Part shown: positions 21,003-31,190 of the stretch, piece by piece
How the letters are laid out: each line of letters starts with the position of its first letter
Position numbering within the stretch: the first letter of the stretch is position 1
Assembly (NCBI GenBank): GCA_005406025.1
Contig: BGZK01000152.1
Span: 372,001-436,000 of the forward strand
Source of the DNA: Eumeta japonica
Lineage: Eukaryota; Arthropoda; Insecta; Lepidoptera; Psychidae
DNA length: 64,000 nt
Direction: 5' to 3'
Translations under genes and position numbers: made by a program
Notes under the pieces: generated by a model
The model's input: the letters and a program-made list of their open reading frames with translations, nothing else
What the model was told of the DNA's origin: nothing
Database searches by the model: none

Positions 21003-23692
21003 CTCTATGAAGGATCATTTGATAACTTATCCGAATTAGAACATTATATTATACCTCATCATGGCCTATTTAAATCTGGCGCTGACAAAATTAGAGTCGT
21101 TTTTGATGCGAGCTTCCCGACTAGCAGCGGAATCTCGTTGAATGATTGTTTACATTCGGGAGAGAAGTTACAAAAGGATATAATTTCAATTATATGTAAT
21201 TTCCGATTGTATTCGGTGGTTCTCACTACAGATATTCGTATGGTGTTTCGTCAAATTGTTGTGTATAAAGAAGGTCAAATTTATCAACTAATATTTAGGC
21301 GCGAAGCTTCCGAGTTACCCTTACGCTTATATAAACTACAGACTCTTACATACAGTATGAGATCTAGTCCGTTTTTAGCGATTCGAGTGTTAAATCAGTT
21401 ATCGAATGATAAAGAAGCGAAATTGCTTCGCTCTTCCGTTTACATGGATGTCATTTTAAGTGGGGCGCACACGAGGCCGAAGCTAAACAGCTAATGTTCG
21501 ATTTAACAAAACTATTATCTTCTGCGGGCTTTGAGCTTCGAAAATGGACTTCTAACAATGCGGAACTGTTGGATAACATCCCTCGCGATCACTTGGAGAA
21601 GTCAAATGTGTTCGATAATGCACATGGAATTAGTTAAATAAAAATTCTTGGTTAACAATGGAACTCTTCTATCGATCAGTTTACTTATCACTTAAACTTA
21701 CCAAAGGAAATGAAAAGAACAATTTTATCTGACTTAGCTTGCACCTTTAATCCGTTAGGATGGATTGCATCAGTAATCCTTCAAGTTACATTATTAATGC
21801 AACGTTTGTGGGCTCTGGGCATAGATTGAGACATCGATCCTCCACAAAATATTGTAAAAACGTGAAATAGCATATTATCGAATTTAACTTTTATAGAAAT
21901 TATTAAATTCAATTTTAATTATTAATGCATATCTTGGTTACAAACACCATCTCATCTCTTATAGACTTTTGAAGGAAAACGTGTCTCTCGTATAATTATT
22001 GCGGTTTCAAAATAAAATGGAGACATTTGCCTTCATAAATGAACCCAGCTGATGTAGTCAGCCGTGGATGTAATGGAGCAGAATTATTAATGCATCCTCT
22101 CTGGTGCGGACCGGAGTGGCTTCAAAATACTGAGAAATTCTGCCCTCATAATTTAATCAAAACGGAACATGATTTACCTGGGCTGCGTAAAAGGTCAACA
22201 GTAGCACATATGTGTGCTCATGAACTGAAATTTGATTTAATTGAAAGGCTCAGTTCTTTGTCAAAATTAGTATCAGTTGTAGGTTACTGTTTTAGATTTT
22301 ATAATAGTCTAAAAAATAAATGTAATAGAATTTATCTTAAATACCTATCGGTATTGGAACGAGGCTTAGCCTTAAACTGTTTAACAAAATTGGTTTAAAG
22401 AGATTTTAAAACTGATTTAAAATTATTAAAAAATAATAAACAATGCTCAAAATCATTGCGCAGCTTGTGCCCTTTGTTGACAAAGATGTTATCATACGAG
22501 TTGGTGGCAGACTTGAGCACTCGAATTTTTCATTTAATAGAAAACATGCTTGTTTGTTACCAAAATCTCACCATTTTACATATTTAATTATTGATTACTT
22601 TCACAAGGTGCATTGTCACATCGATCCTACAGCCTTACAGGCTATCATACAACAACAATTTTGGATTTTGGCAGTACGTCAGATAATTAGGCAAATTTAA
22701 TTGTACATTTTGCTTTAGAACTCGTGCAAAACCTGCAATACCACTTATGTCCGATTTGTCGGCAGATCGTGTGACGGCAGTGGAGTATTCAATACGATTC
22801 AGACTGATTTCGCGGGTCCATTTTTTGTAAAGGCATCAAAATTACGGAACGCTAAATTATTGAAAGCTTACCTACGTGTTTTTGTTTACTCTGCGTCGAA
22901 AGCTGTGCACCTAGAAATAGTCAGTGATTTAAGTACTCAAGGATTTTTGGCGGCACTTACTCGATTTACGTCTAGGCGCGGGTTGCCCAGTACAATTCGA
23001 TCTGATTGCGGATCTAATTACATGGGGACAAACAAACATCTAATGATGTACTAAAAATTCTGTCGGATTTCAATATTCTAGATTCATTGTGTGATGAAAC
23101 TTCTCAACGAGGAATAAAGTGGTACTTTAATCCTTCAGGAGCACCTCATTTTGACGGCCTATTTGAAGGTTCTGTAAAATCAGCAAAGACCTTGCTTTCG
23201 CGTATCAAAAAGGAACAAAAGTTGACATACGAGCAGCTTTCAACGGTATTTGCCCGTATTGAGGCCATGTTGAACTCGCGTCCACTGTGTCTTTTATCAC
23301 ACGACTCAAACGAGTTTGAGGTTATGACGCCGGCTCATCTATTAATAGGAAATTCTTTATTGGCGGTACCAGAATATGATTGGAATGAAGCTTCCATGTC
23401 CCGCTTGAGTAGATTTCAGGTTGTTCAGGCAATATCACAACATTTCTGGCGCAAATGGAATAATCAACTTCAAATGCGCAATAAATGGTTTTCGGATGCA
23501 AACCCTCCTAAAGTGGGAGACTTCGTACTGATTAAGGAAGATAAGCTATCTTCTCTTAAGTGGAGACGCGGACGTATTGAAGAGATGCTACCGGGAAAGG
23601 ATGGTGTTGTTCGCGTGGTTGTTTTAAGAACGCAGAGCGGAAAGATCACGCGACCTGTTGTTAAAATTTGTCGTTTGCTAATAGATATGTAA
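21003..23692 (+). pseudogene. BEL/Pao gag-pol remnant (RT, RNase H, integrase)
   Basis: The visible pol domains in order are: reverse transcriptase (YIIPHHGLFKSGADKIRVVF near 21050; the YxDD box near 21445 is broken by a shift after YMD), connection/RNase H pieces (LPKEMKRTILSDLACTFNPL near 21700; MNPADVVSRGCNGAELL at 22039), integrase zinc region near 22560-22760, integrase core with TDFAGPFF (about 22805), SDCGSNYMG (about 23010) and FEGSVKSAK (about 23163), and the DUF5641-like end to TAA 23690. Gag and protease are not seen. At least six frameshifts or stops are present. A purine-rich CGGGCGGGGGTA at 23820-23831 may be the polypurine tract, but no 3' LTR could be confirmed. Confidence 0.85.
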
Positions 23693-23764
23693 TTTAATCT
23701 TATTTTAACCGTTCATTTATATTAATTTATTTAACTATTAAATTTCGGTTTAATTTTACATTAT

Positions 23765-23788
23765 GTATATATATATATATATATATAT
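23765..23788. repeat. (TA)n microsatellite
   Basis: An uninterrupted run of TA dinucleotides downstream of the BEL remnant. Confidence 0.85.
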
Positions 23789-23969
23789 TTGTTTCGGTAG
23801 ATAAAGACTTCTGCCTTTCTCGGGCGGGGGTATGCATACGGTTTAATACACAAACAAATATACGTATATATATTATTATAAATTATATAGTATATATGTT
23901 TCCTTGCATATTTCCTTTTCTTGTTGGTGGGGCGATAGGTGACGCTTAACAGCTATAAAATATATAACC

Positions 23970-24006
23970 AACATCCACGCGGGCGAAGCCGCAGGCGAAA
24001 GCTAAT
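23970..24006 (+). mobile_element. Helitron-like 3' end or related dispersed repeat tail
   Basis: The tail CCACGCGGGCGAAGCCGC, then AGGCGAAAGCTAA, matches from memory the conserved end of an abundant lepidopteran repeat, where a short GCGGGC...GCCGC hairpin precedes a CTAG(T)-type terminus as in Helitrons. Here the terminal CTAG has decayed to CTAA. No coding part is attached. It is the best single hint to a lepidopteran host. Confidence 0.4.
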
Positions 24007-24360
24007 TATAGATATAATATGGCTTAAAAATTCATGTAATCCTTGGGATTTCATTACTGAAAAGTGGTGCAAAACAGGAGAGTTTCGTCTCATAGAAATT
24101 TCGAAAGAATGGAATACTATTCGGAACTATACGAAAACATATCTTGCAGTACAAAATCGGTAGTATTTCATCTTCTTATTTTACTTATTTATTCCATGGA
24201 TATACTGAAAACTGAAAAGCAAATTTCGTTCTTATAAACAGAAAATATTTGATCGTTTTATTGATCAGAAACTTTAGTATAAAAAAAGCATTAGGTAATG
24301 GAATAAAAGTCTGCGTCAAATGTTTGCATCGTAATGCTATTGATAGTCATTCTTTAACAC
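24007..24360. other. spacer, no gene recognised
   Basis: About 350 bases between the repeat tail and PB6. The 74-codon frame crossing the tail has no protein-like support. Confidence 0.4.
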
Positions 24361-24364
24361 TTAA

Positions 24365-25100
24365 GACCCGCTAATGGGTTTAACGGACCCAGTTCTTTGA
24401 ATTCTGATATCAAATTGTAAATTGTAAAATCGAAGTGCAATAACTTTTAAGTTTTGACTTTTGCGACATTACCGCTCTTAGTACGTTTTAACGACAGAAT
24501 AGTACGGCGAATAACGGTCGTACTCGTCAGTTAGCGCGCTGCGTACGAGTGTTACGGACGTAAAAAGGTGCGTACGGGTCCACTGGACTCGGTAGGGACT
24601 AAATACGTTACTGTTTCATCATATTATTATTTATTAACCTGTTTTTTCATTTATTTCATAGAAAATAGCTACCATAAGCTCTTGAAACCTAACGAAATAG
24701 AAGAATATATTAATGAAGCAATAGAAAACGAAGACTGTTCTGAGACTGATGACTACTTAGAAGTAAGTGAGCATGAATCGGAATCCGAACAAGAAGGCGA
24801 CAACAACAAAGCAAATATACAATCTAAACATAAAACAATCTCACAGCCAAGTCAAGGCATCGGTAGACCCGTCGTACGGATTTAGATTGTGTTCCATTGT
24901 CAATTTTACGAAATGGTTATTACACGGGTAAAGATAACTCTAGCGTATGGAGAATTGAGGAACTGACAAGAAACAAGAATTCGAAATCATAATATTATAA
25001 GTGAAGTTCCAGGGCCTTGTATAACAACATTGAACTTGACAACGCCGTTAGAAATAGTTAAGTCAATATGAAATAATAATTCAACTAGAATAAAGGTTTA
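24365..25100 (+). pseudogene. piggyBac PB6: left end and transposase N terminus
   Basis: TTAA at 24361-24364 is followed by GACCCGCTAATGGG, a plausible terminus. A 5' leader leads to an acceptor TTTCATAG at 24661 and an acidic frame (KPNEIEEYINEAIENEDCSE) typical of piggyBac N termini. After shifts, NGYYTGKDNSSVWRIEELTR and ISEVPGPCITTLNLTTPLEI recall the start of the piggyBac domain. The element then stops abruptly near 25100, where Copia-4 integrase sequence begins. All catalytic residues are lost. Confidence 0.7.
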
Positions 25101-25101
25101 G

Positions 25102-25897
25102 AATCTTATTTAAAACAGAATGGCATTATTCACCAAAAAAAAACAAATGCTTACGCGCCCGAGCAAAATGGAGTCTATGAAAGAGATAATCGCATTGTGG
25201 TAGAAAAGGGTAAATGTTTATTGTATGATGCCAAATTGGGAAAGAGATTTTGGGTGGAAGCGGCCAGTACAGCTGTCTATTTGAAAAATAGGTCCATTGT
25301 CTCTAGAGTACCAAAGACACCTTATGAACTGTGGCATGGGTCAAAAGCGGATCTAAGTCACATTAGATTGTTCGGAAGCAAGGTGATGGTACATATCCCG
25401 AAAGAAAAGCGGTTCAAGTGGGACAAGAAGGCCACAGAACATATTCTAATAGGATTTGGAAAGGATATGAAAGGATACAGGTTGTCTAACTCTACCAAAA
25501 ACAACATCATCACCAGCAGGGATGTTATTGTGATGGAAGGCGAGACAGGTGATATTGCTACCAGTGAAGAGGCTATATGGATACCAGATGAGGAGAGAAC
25601 ACAGGAAAGTTTGGAGACGCCAGAAGTCAGTGTGGAGCAGGAGAGCAGCATTTCAGTGGGGGAAACATGTGTTCCAGAAGTAGATGATCAATGTGACAGC
25701 TCTTCAGATTCTTCAGTTTACACTAACGGTGAAGACACACTGTAAGAATCTCCACCAAGCCAAGTTGATAGTGATTGGGCATCCGATGCCTTAGACAGAA
25801 AATCCTATACTGGATTCTGTTTTATGATGTCAGGGTCAGCTGTTTCCTGACAAATCCGTAAGCAGAAATCAGTTTGTTTATCTAGTACTGAATCTGA
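25102..25897 (+). pseudogene. Copia-4 integrase and RNase H fragment, left half
   Basis: The frame begins within the integrase core (LKQNGIIHQKKTNAYAPEQN), continues through LYDAKLGKRFWVEAASTAVY and HIRLFGSKVMVHIPKEKRFK to the acidic linker, and reaches TAA at 25743. It then jumps to RNase H (DWASDALDRKSYTGFCFMMS), so the reverse transcriptase block is deleted. A TGA interrupts RNase H, and the frame is cut at SSTESEYT by the hAT-like insertion. Close to Copia-3 in wording. Confidence 0.85.
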
Positions 25898-25905
25898 GTA
25901 TACAG

Positions 25906-26325
25906 TAGGGTGTTTCAAAAAAATAAAAAAAAAATATTTTTTTTTTCCAAACAGGCTCAAAAGTTTCCTTTTGACGTCACGAACCACCAGTGAAAACCGG
26001 AGCTCTTAATATTAATATTAAGTATGTCCTTATCGCATTTTTTTAATTCCCATAAGAATAACACGGGAAACATTATTTTTGTTTCTTCTGATTTTTGTAC
26101 TGTTCAAACGACTAATCAACCAATGAATCGCTGCTATAGTTATTGTAGGGAATTGAACGCTCTACAAAATGGGATTGATAAGATTTTCGATTTGTCCACG
26201 TGTTTAAGAGTTTTTTACAATCAAAATTCATTTTTTTTTTAATTTGATCGAAAACTCTAAATTTTACTAAAATTGTTAGCTTTATGGGAAAAATAGGGAT
26301 CAAATTTTTTGTTAAACACGAATTT
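25906..26325 (+). repeat. left TIR of the hAT-like element
   Basis: Inverted copy of about 33722-34142. Landmarks shared by both are TTTGACGTCACGAACC and the self-complementary CTTAATATTAATATTAAG. Confidence 0.85.
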
Positions 26326-26565
26326 ACCTTGTAATAAACGTTTACCAATAATTTTTTTCCACAAATAAAAAAAATATGATGCTTTTAAAATATTTTTTTC
26401 AGAATTCGTTTCAAATAATTTGAATTACCCCCAAAACATCTGATTCGAGATCAATTTCAGGACAGGTCATTTGAATTGCCATTTTTTTAGAATGCATGCC
26501 ATCGGATTTACTTTTTTAAGCTTCTGCTCAAAAATTTTGGTTTTTTTATTTTCAGTATCTCTTAA

Positions 26566-29017
26566 CCTTCCGTGTACTACGTGGAGTATGACACACCCCA
26601 GTCTTCGAAAATTCACAATTATTTTAAAACTATAAAAGCGCGGGAGTTCATGTTCTGAGTAGCTGGAGGTGCGACGTTTCCGCTCCGATTGGCGCCATTA
26701 CGTTAGTTCGGTGACTGCCACGAAGTTAATTACGCGCGTTTTAAGTGCGCGTGGGTATGACACACCCCATCTCGTTTAGCGCGTCGTTATAAAGGTATGT
26801 TGCATAATTGAAGATTTTCTGTCTTTTATTATTTGTTTAAGTGTCCTATATTAGAATTATTTGTTACAGTTATCAACTCATAGAGAAATATGTCTCGATT
26901 GACAGAGTCAGATATATCTAGAGCACTTTTAGATGAAACAATTGAGTTTGAGTCAGAAAATGAGAACTTTGAGGAAGAATCTGAAAATGACTCCGATCAT
27001 TTGAGCATCCAAAGTGATACAAGTAGCGAATTTGAAGCTGAGTTTCCTTCTTCGGAGTCGGATAGTGCTGACGATATACCGCTTTCGGACCTGCGCCAAA
27101 ATAGAGCTTCATATTATACAGGTAAAGATGGAGTTACTAAATGGCAGAAAGATCCATACAGAAGCAATGCTCGTCGTAGAGCTGAAAATATTATCACTCA
27201 TTTACCCGGTGTGAAAACGGTCGCTAGAGACAAGACGTCACCTCTTCAGTGTTTTGAGTTGTTTATTACTGATGAAATGATTGAGGAGATTGTGCATTGT
27301 ACTAATGAAAAAATACGCATGCAAACCATTAGTGATCAGAAATTTGAAACAACAAAAGAGGAGATGAAAGCACTTTTTGGGTTACTCTTTATATCAGGTT
27401 TAGCACGTTCTGGTCGTCAAAGTACAATAGATTTATGGGCCACGGATGGCACTGGCATGGACATTTTTCGAGACACAATGAGTAGAAATAGATTTGCTTT
27501 CTTACTGAACAACCTAAGGTTTGATAGTACAGCCACGAGAAACGAGAGAATGCAGGCTGATCGATTAGCTCCAATAAGAAATATTTTTGAACTTTTTATA
27601 AAACAATGTCAAGATGTTTATATTCCGCATGAAAATCTTACAATAGATGAAGAATTGGTTGCTTTTAGGGAAGATGTTCTTTCCGTCAGTATATACCTTC
27701 AAAACCAGCTAAATATGGTATAAAAATTTATTCTTTGGTGGACAGCAAGACATTTTATACTTTGAACATGGAAATATATTGCGGAAAACAGCCTGAAAAT
27801 AGCCCTTTTGCTGTAAGTAACAAACCTTATGATCTGGTGGATCGATTGGTACAATGCATATCACAATCATGTCGGAATGTGACAATGGATAACTTTTTTA
27901 CCAGTTATGAAACTACAGAAAATTTACTAAAACATCATAAGCTTACGGTAGTTGGAACTTTACGCGCTAATAAGACTTGTATTCCGCCAGTTTTCAAGAA
28001 TAGTCGTGAAGCAAATTCATCAATGTTCGGATTTCAAAAAGATATTACTATAGTATCTTACGTTCCGAAGCCACGTAAAATGATATATCTGATGTCTTCA
28101 CTACACCATGATAAAGAAATTGATCCTGCAACTGAAAATAAACAAAAACCTGCTATTATAACGTTTTATAATCACACCAAAAGCGGTGTTGATGTGGTTG
28201 ACAAGTTGAGCAGAACTTATGATGTATCACGGAATTCTAAACGTTGGCCACTGACGATATTCTTTGCTTTACTCAATCATGCCGGAATAAATGGTATGAT
28301 TATACACAAGCTCAACAATGGAATAGAGAAAAATAAAACAAATTTGAGAGGAAAGTTCATTCGTGAGTTGGGCATTTCTTTGGTAAAAGAGCACTTGAAT
28401 ACAAGAAGACAAAATCAAAAACTTCCAAAAGACCTGCGCACTAGAATATCTAAATATTTTGGGGATCTAACTGAAAATGTATCAGAGCCTCCTGCAAAAA
28501 GGCCGAAGACGATGCAGAGGTGTTCAAAATGTCTTAGAAAAAAGGACAGAAAAACCAAATACTCGTGTAAAAAATGTTACACGCCAATATGTATGGAGCA
28601 TGCTGATTTTTTTTGTCAAGATTGCGGTAATTTTGAAACCAATGATCTCAATTGAAATTAATGATTATTACGTTTATTCCTAGTTTAGTGCATTCTTAAT
28701 TCATAACTAATTCCTAAATTTAAAGAATTGTAATAATAAACATGTGCCATTTTCAATTAGTGTATAAGAAAAAAAAGTTGTAAGTCTAAAAATTTAAAAA
28801 AGTTATGTTTCTGTTCTTTTATTCATAAAACTAATAAAAATATTAAATTACTCCGTTTTCTTAATTAACCCTATTGATTACAATCGACAAATATTATTCC
28901 ATAAACAAAACACTTAAATAATTGAAACATACTAGTTTTATTATATCTTAATTTTTTGGGTATGTCACACCCCATCTAGTATAGGACAGGCGTTATAATC
29001 ACCTGGTACATGGAAGG
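26566..29017 (+). mobile_element. piggyBac element PB5, full length, TTAA ends
   Basis: TTAA at 26562-26565 and 29018-29021 flank a 2452-bp element. The termini read CCTTCCGTGTAC on the left and, as complement, CCTTCCATGTAC on the right. A subterminal block TATGACACACCCCA occurs at 26587 and again at 26756, and as TATGTCACACCCCA at 28961. A 5' intron is suggested by GGTATGTTG near 26794 and TTGTTACAG near 26869. It is inserted between the left TIR and the transposase start of the hAT-like element and is the best preserved piggyBac in the window. Confidence 0.92.
26890..28655 (+). pseudogene. piggyBac transposase (PB5), one frameshift
   Basis: ATG 26890 (MSRLTESDISRALLDETIEF) starts an acidic N terminus; the first frame ends at TAA 27721. 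A single frame change near 27670 leads into the second frame, which runs to TGA 28653. All three catalytic aspartates are present: NLTIDEELVAF (codon at 27646), NVTMDNFFTSYETTENLL (27898) and SGVDVVDKLSRTYD (28200). The C-terminal finger is RCSKCLRKKDRKTKYSCKKC. Total length, about 585 residues, is normal. The change lies in the GGG run after the first Asp motif, so a sequencing error is as possible as true decay. Sister to PB3. Confidence 0.93.
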
Positions 29018-29304
29018 TTAAATATTTTTTATGGGAGTAAAATCCTAAAATGGCAATCTTCTGCGCTTAAATTTTTAGTCGATAAATACGATTTTTAACA
29101 AGTTTTGTCGATAAAAAAATTATTTCTCAATAGATGGCGCTTGGAGTTTTTGAACTTTATTATTATTATTAGCGGAACCATTTAGGACAGTAGAATTTAT
29201 TGCCGTAGCACTGTTATTTTGAAGTCAGAGTATTGTCATGTTGTTTTCCTTTACTACATCAAATTGTGTTGAGATATTATTTTGAGGTGAACAGTAAGTG
29301 AAAA
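29018..29304 (+). other. 5' region of the hAT-like transposase gene
   Basis: Non-coding sequence between PB5 and the transposase ATG, continuous with the sequence before PB5 across one TTAA. Confidence 0.5.
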
Positions 29305-29349
29305 ATGGATTTTTTAAGTCGGTTAGTTGGTGGTCCAACTGACAGTTTT

Positions 29350-31190
29350 CAAATTCAAATTCAAATTCAAAATATCTTTATTTCATAGGTTACAAAATAA
29401 CACTTGAAATACGTCATCATTTTTTGTGAATTTACACTTTACTGCTCGTTCGGAAGGCAGTTTTCCCTCAAGAAGAACGAGCAAGAAACTTATAGGTAGC
29501 TCTTTTCTAATTTGCACATACATAACCAAAACAAATACAAAACAAATTAGGAATGACACAGCCCGGTAAGAGGTCGAGCCGCTTATGCCCATTGATTTTT
29601 GTCTTCTAAATATTCAGAAATTACATAGTACCCTTTTTACTGAGTGATTGTTTAATAACACTCTTAAATTTATGTAGGGTAAATCTTGTATATCTACAGG
29701 AACCTTATTGAATAGGCGCACACAGAGCCCTCTGAATGAATTTGAGACTTTACTTAGTCGACTAACATGTGAATTCAGTTTATTTTTATTTCTGGTATTG
29801 AGATTATGTCGACTACTATTTCTTTTAAACATTTCTAAATTTTTTTTTACATATAATAAATTTTCATAAATGAATTGAGATGCCAGGGTTAAAATTCCAA
29901 TTTCCTTAAACTTATTTCTAAGGGATGTACGAGGTCCGAGCTTGTAAATTGCGCGAACGGCCCGCTTCTGCAGCACGAAAATTTTCTGAATATCTGGGGC
30001 GTTTCCCCAGAGCAAGATACCATACGACATTAGACTATGGAAACAGCCAAAATAAACCAATCTGGCAGTTTCAACATCCGATAAATTTCTCATTTTTTTG
30101 ACAGCATAGGCGGCAGAGCTAAGCCTTTTCGCCAACTTACTTATATGAGGACCCCATTGAAGCCTGTCATCTAAAGTAATTCTTAGGAACACTGTAGAAT
30201 TAACAAACTCCAATTCTTTGTTGCGTACTGAAATAGTTCCAGATCCATGTCTTACATTTGGAAGTGAGAATCTTATACATTTTGTTTTCATTTCATTAAG
30301 TAAGTTATTTGCAGTAAACCATTTCTCTACCTTAGAGATAGCATTGTTAACATCGTCATAAGTAGGCTGTCGTCTTTTAACTTTGAATAACAAAGAAGTA
30401 TCATCTGCAAACAATACTATCTCATGAGCATACTTAACAAGGCTAGGCAAATCATTTATGTAGACTAAAAGAGAAAGGGACCAAGAATTGATCCCTGCGG
30501 TACACCATGTGAACTATGGATCCAGACGATTTCTTACCATTGACATCAACCCTCTGAACCCTGTTACTCAAATACGACTTCAGAAGGTCGAGTGCCCGGC
30601 CTGTTACTCCATAGTGACGTAGTTTCCCGATCAGAGTTTCATGATGAACACAATCAAAAGCCTTGGAGATCGCAAAATATGCTAATTGCATCTCGCGAAT
30701 CCTCCCAGGCTCCAAAATATGTTGCACAAGCTCAACGCCAGCATCGATTGTTGAGCGACCCCGAGTAAAACCGAATTGTATATTTGACATTAATTTATTG
30801 GTATAAAATGTGCTAACAACTGCTTTAGGATTAATTTTTCGAATATTTTGCTAAGTGACGGTAGTATAGATATGGGGGAGCTAAAGTTATTGGGGCTTGA
30901 TGCACTACCGCCTTTAAATAATGGAATTACTTTACTATCTTTCATCAAATCGGGAAACACGCCATCATCTAAACACTTATTAAAGATTAACGCCAAATGC
31001 GGCGCAATATAATCTATAATTGAGTTTACAATTATAATAGAAAGACCATGAATGTCAGCAGTTCTCTTCATGTCTAGAGATTTAAACGTTTTGATAACTT
31101 CTTCAGAACTAACATGTTTAAATTTAAATTCCAAATTAATATCACAAACCGAACTATTATTCCTCAGTAATGATTCGGCAAGAGCGGGAG
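29350..31190 (-). mobile_element. 5'-truncated non-LTR retrotransposon (CR1/Jockey group)
   Basis: On the minus strand the element ends in a short TTTGAA-type tandem repeat, (CAAATT)n at 29350-29370 as read on the plus strand, and begins mid reverse transcriptase near 31190. It lies inside the hAT-like transposase gene, between codons for TDS and FSGRK. A target duplication of only about 3-4 T/A bases can be argued. The 3' hexamer repeat fits the CR1/Daphne-Jockey assemblage. Confidence 0.75.
29614..31134 (-). pseudogene. LINE reverse transcriptase and C-terminal region
   Basis: Three frames follow one another on the minus strand. 31134-30790 has thumb-proximal VIKTFKSLDMKRTADIHGLS and DSKVIPLFKGG. 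30790-30452 has FGFTRGRSTIDAGVELVQHI and AISKAFDCVHHETLIGKLRHYG. 30450-29614 has the catalytic box IVLFADDTSLLF and the C-terminal LQKRAVRAIYKLGPRTSLR region. Two frame changes near 30790 and 30451 break it. The endonuclease domain and ORF1 are missing through 5' truncation, the usual outcome of LINE insertion. Confidence 0.88.

Noticed and set aside
19758..23930. A complete BEL element with paired LTRs
   Set aside because: A possible LTR start near 19758 and a polypurine tract near 23820 exist, but no repeated LTR pair or target duplication was found.
23939..24163. 74-codon ORF across the Helitron-like tail
   Set aside because: Reads through a repeat tail; no domain.
26024..26348. ORFs in the left TIR of the hAT-like element
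   Set aside because: They lie in an inverted repeat also present at the right end; not coding.
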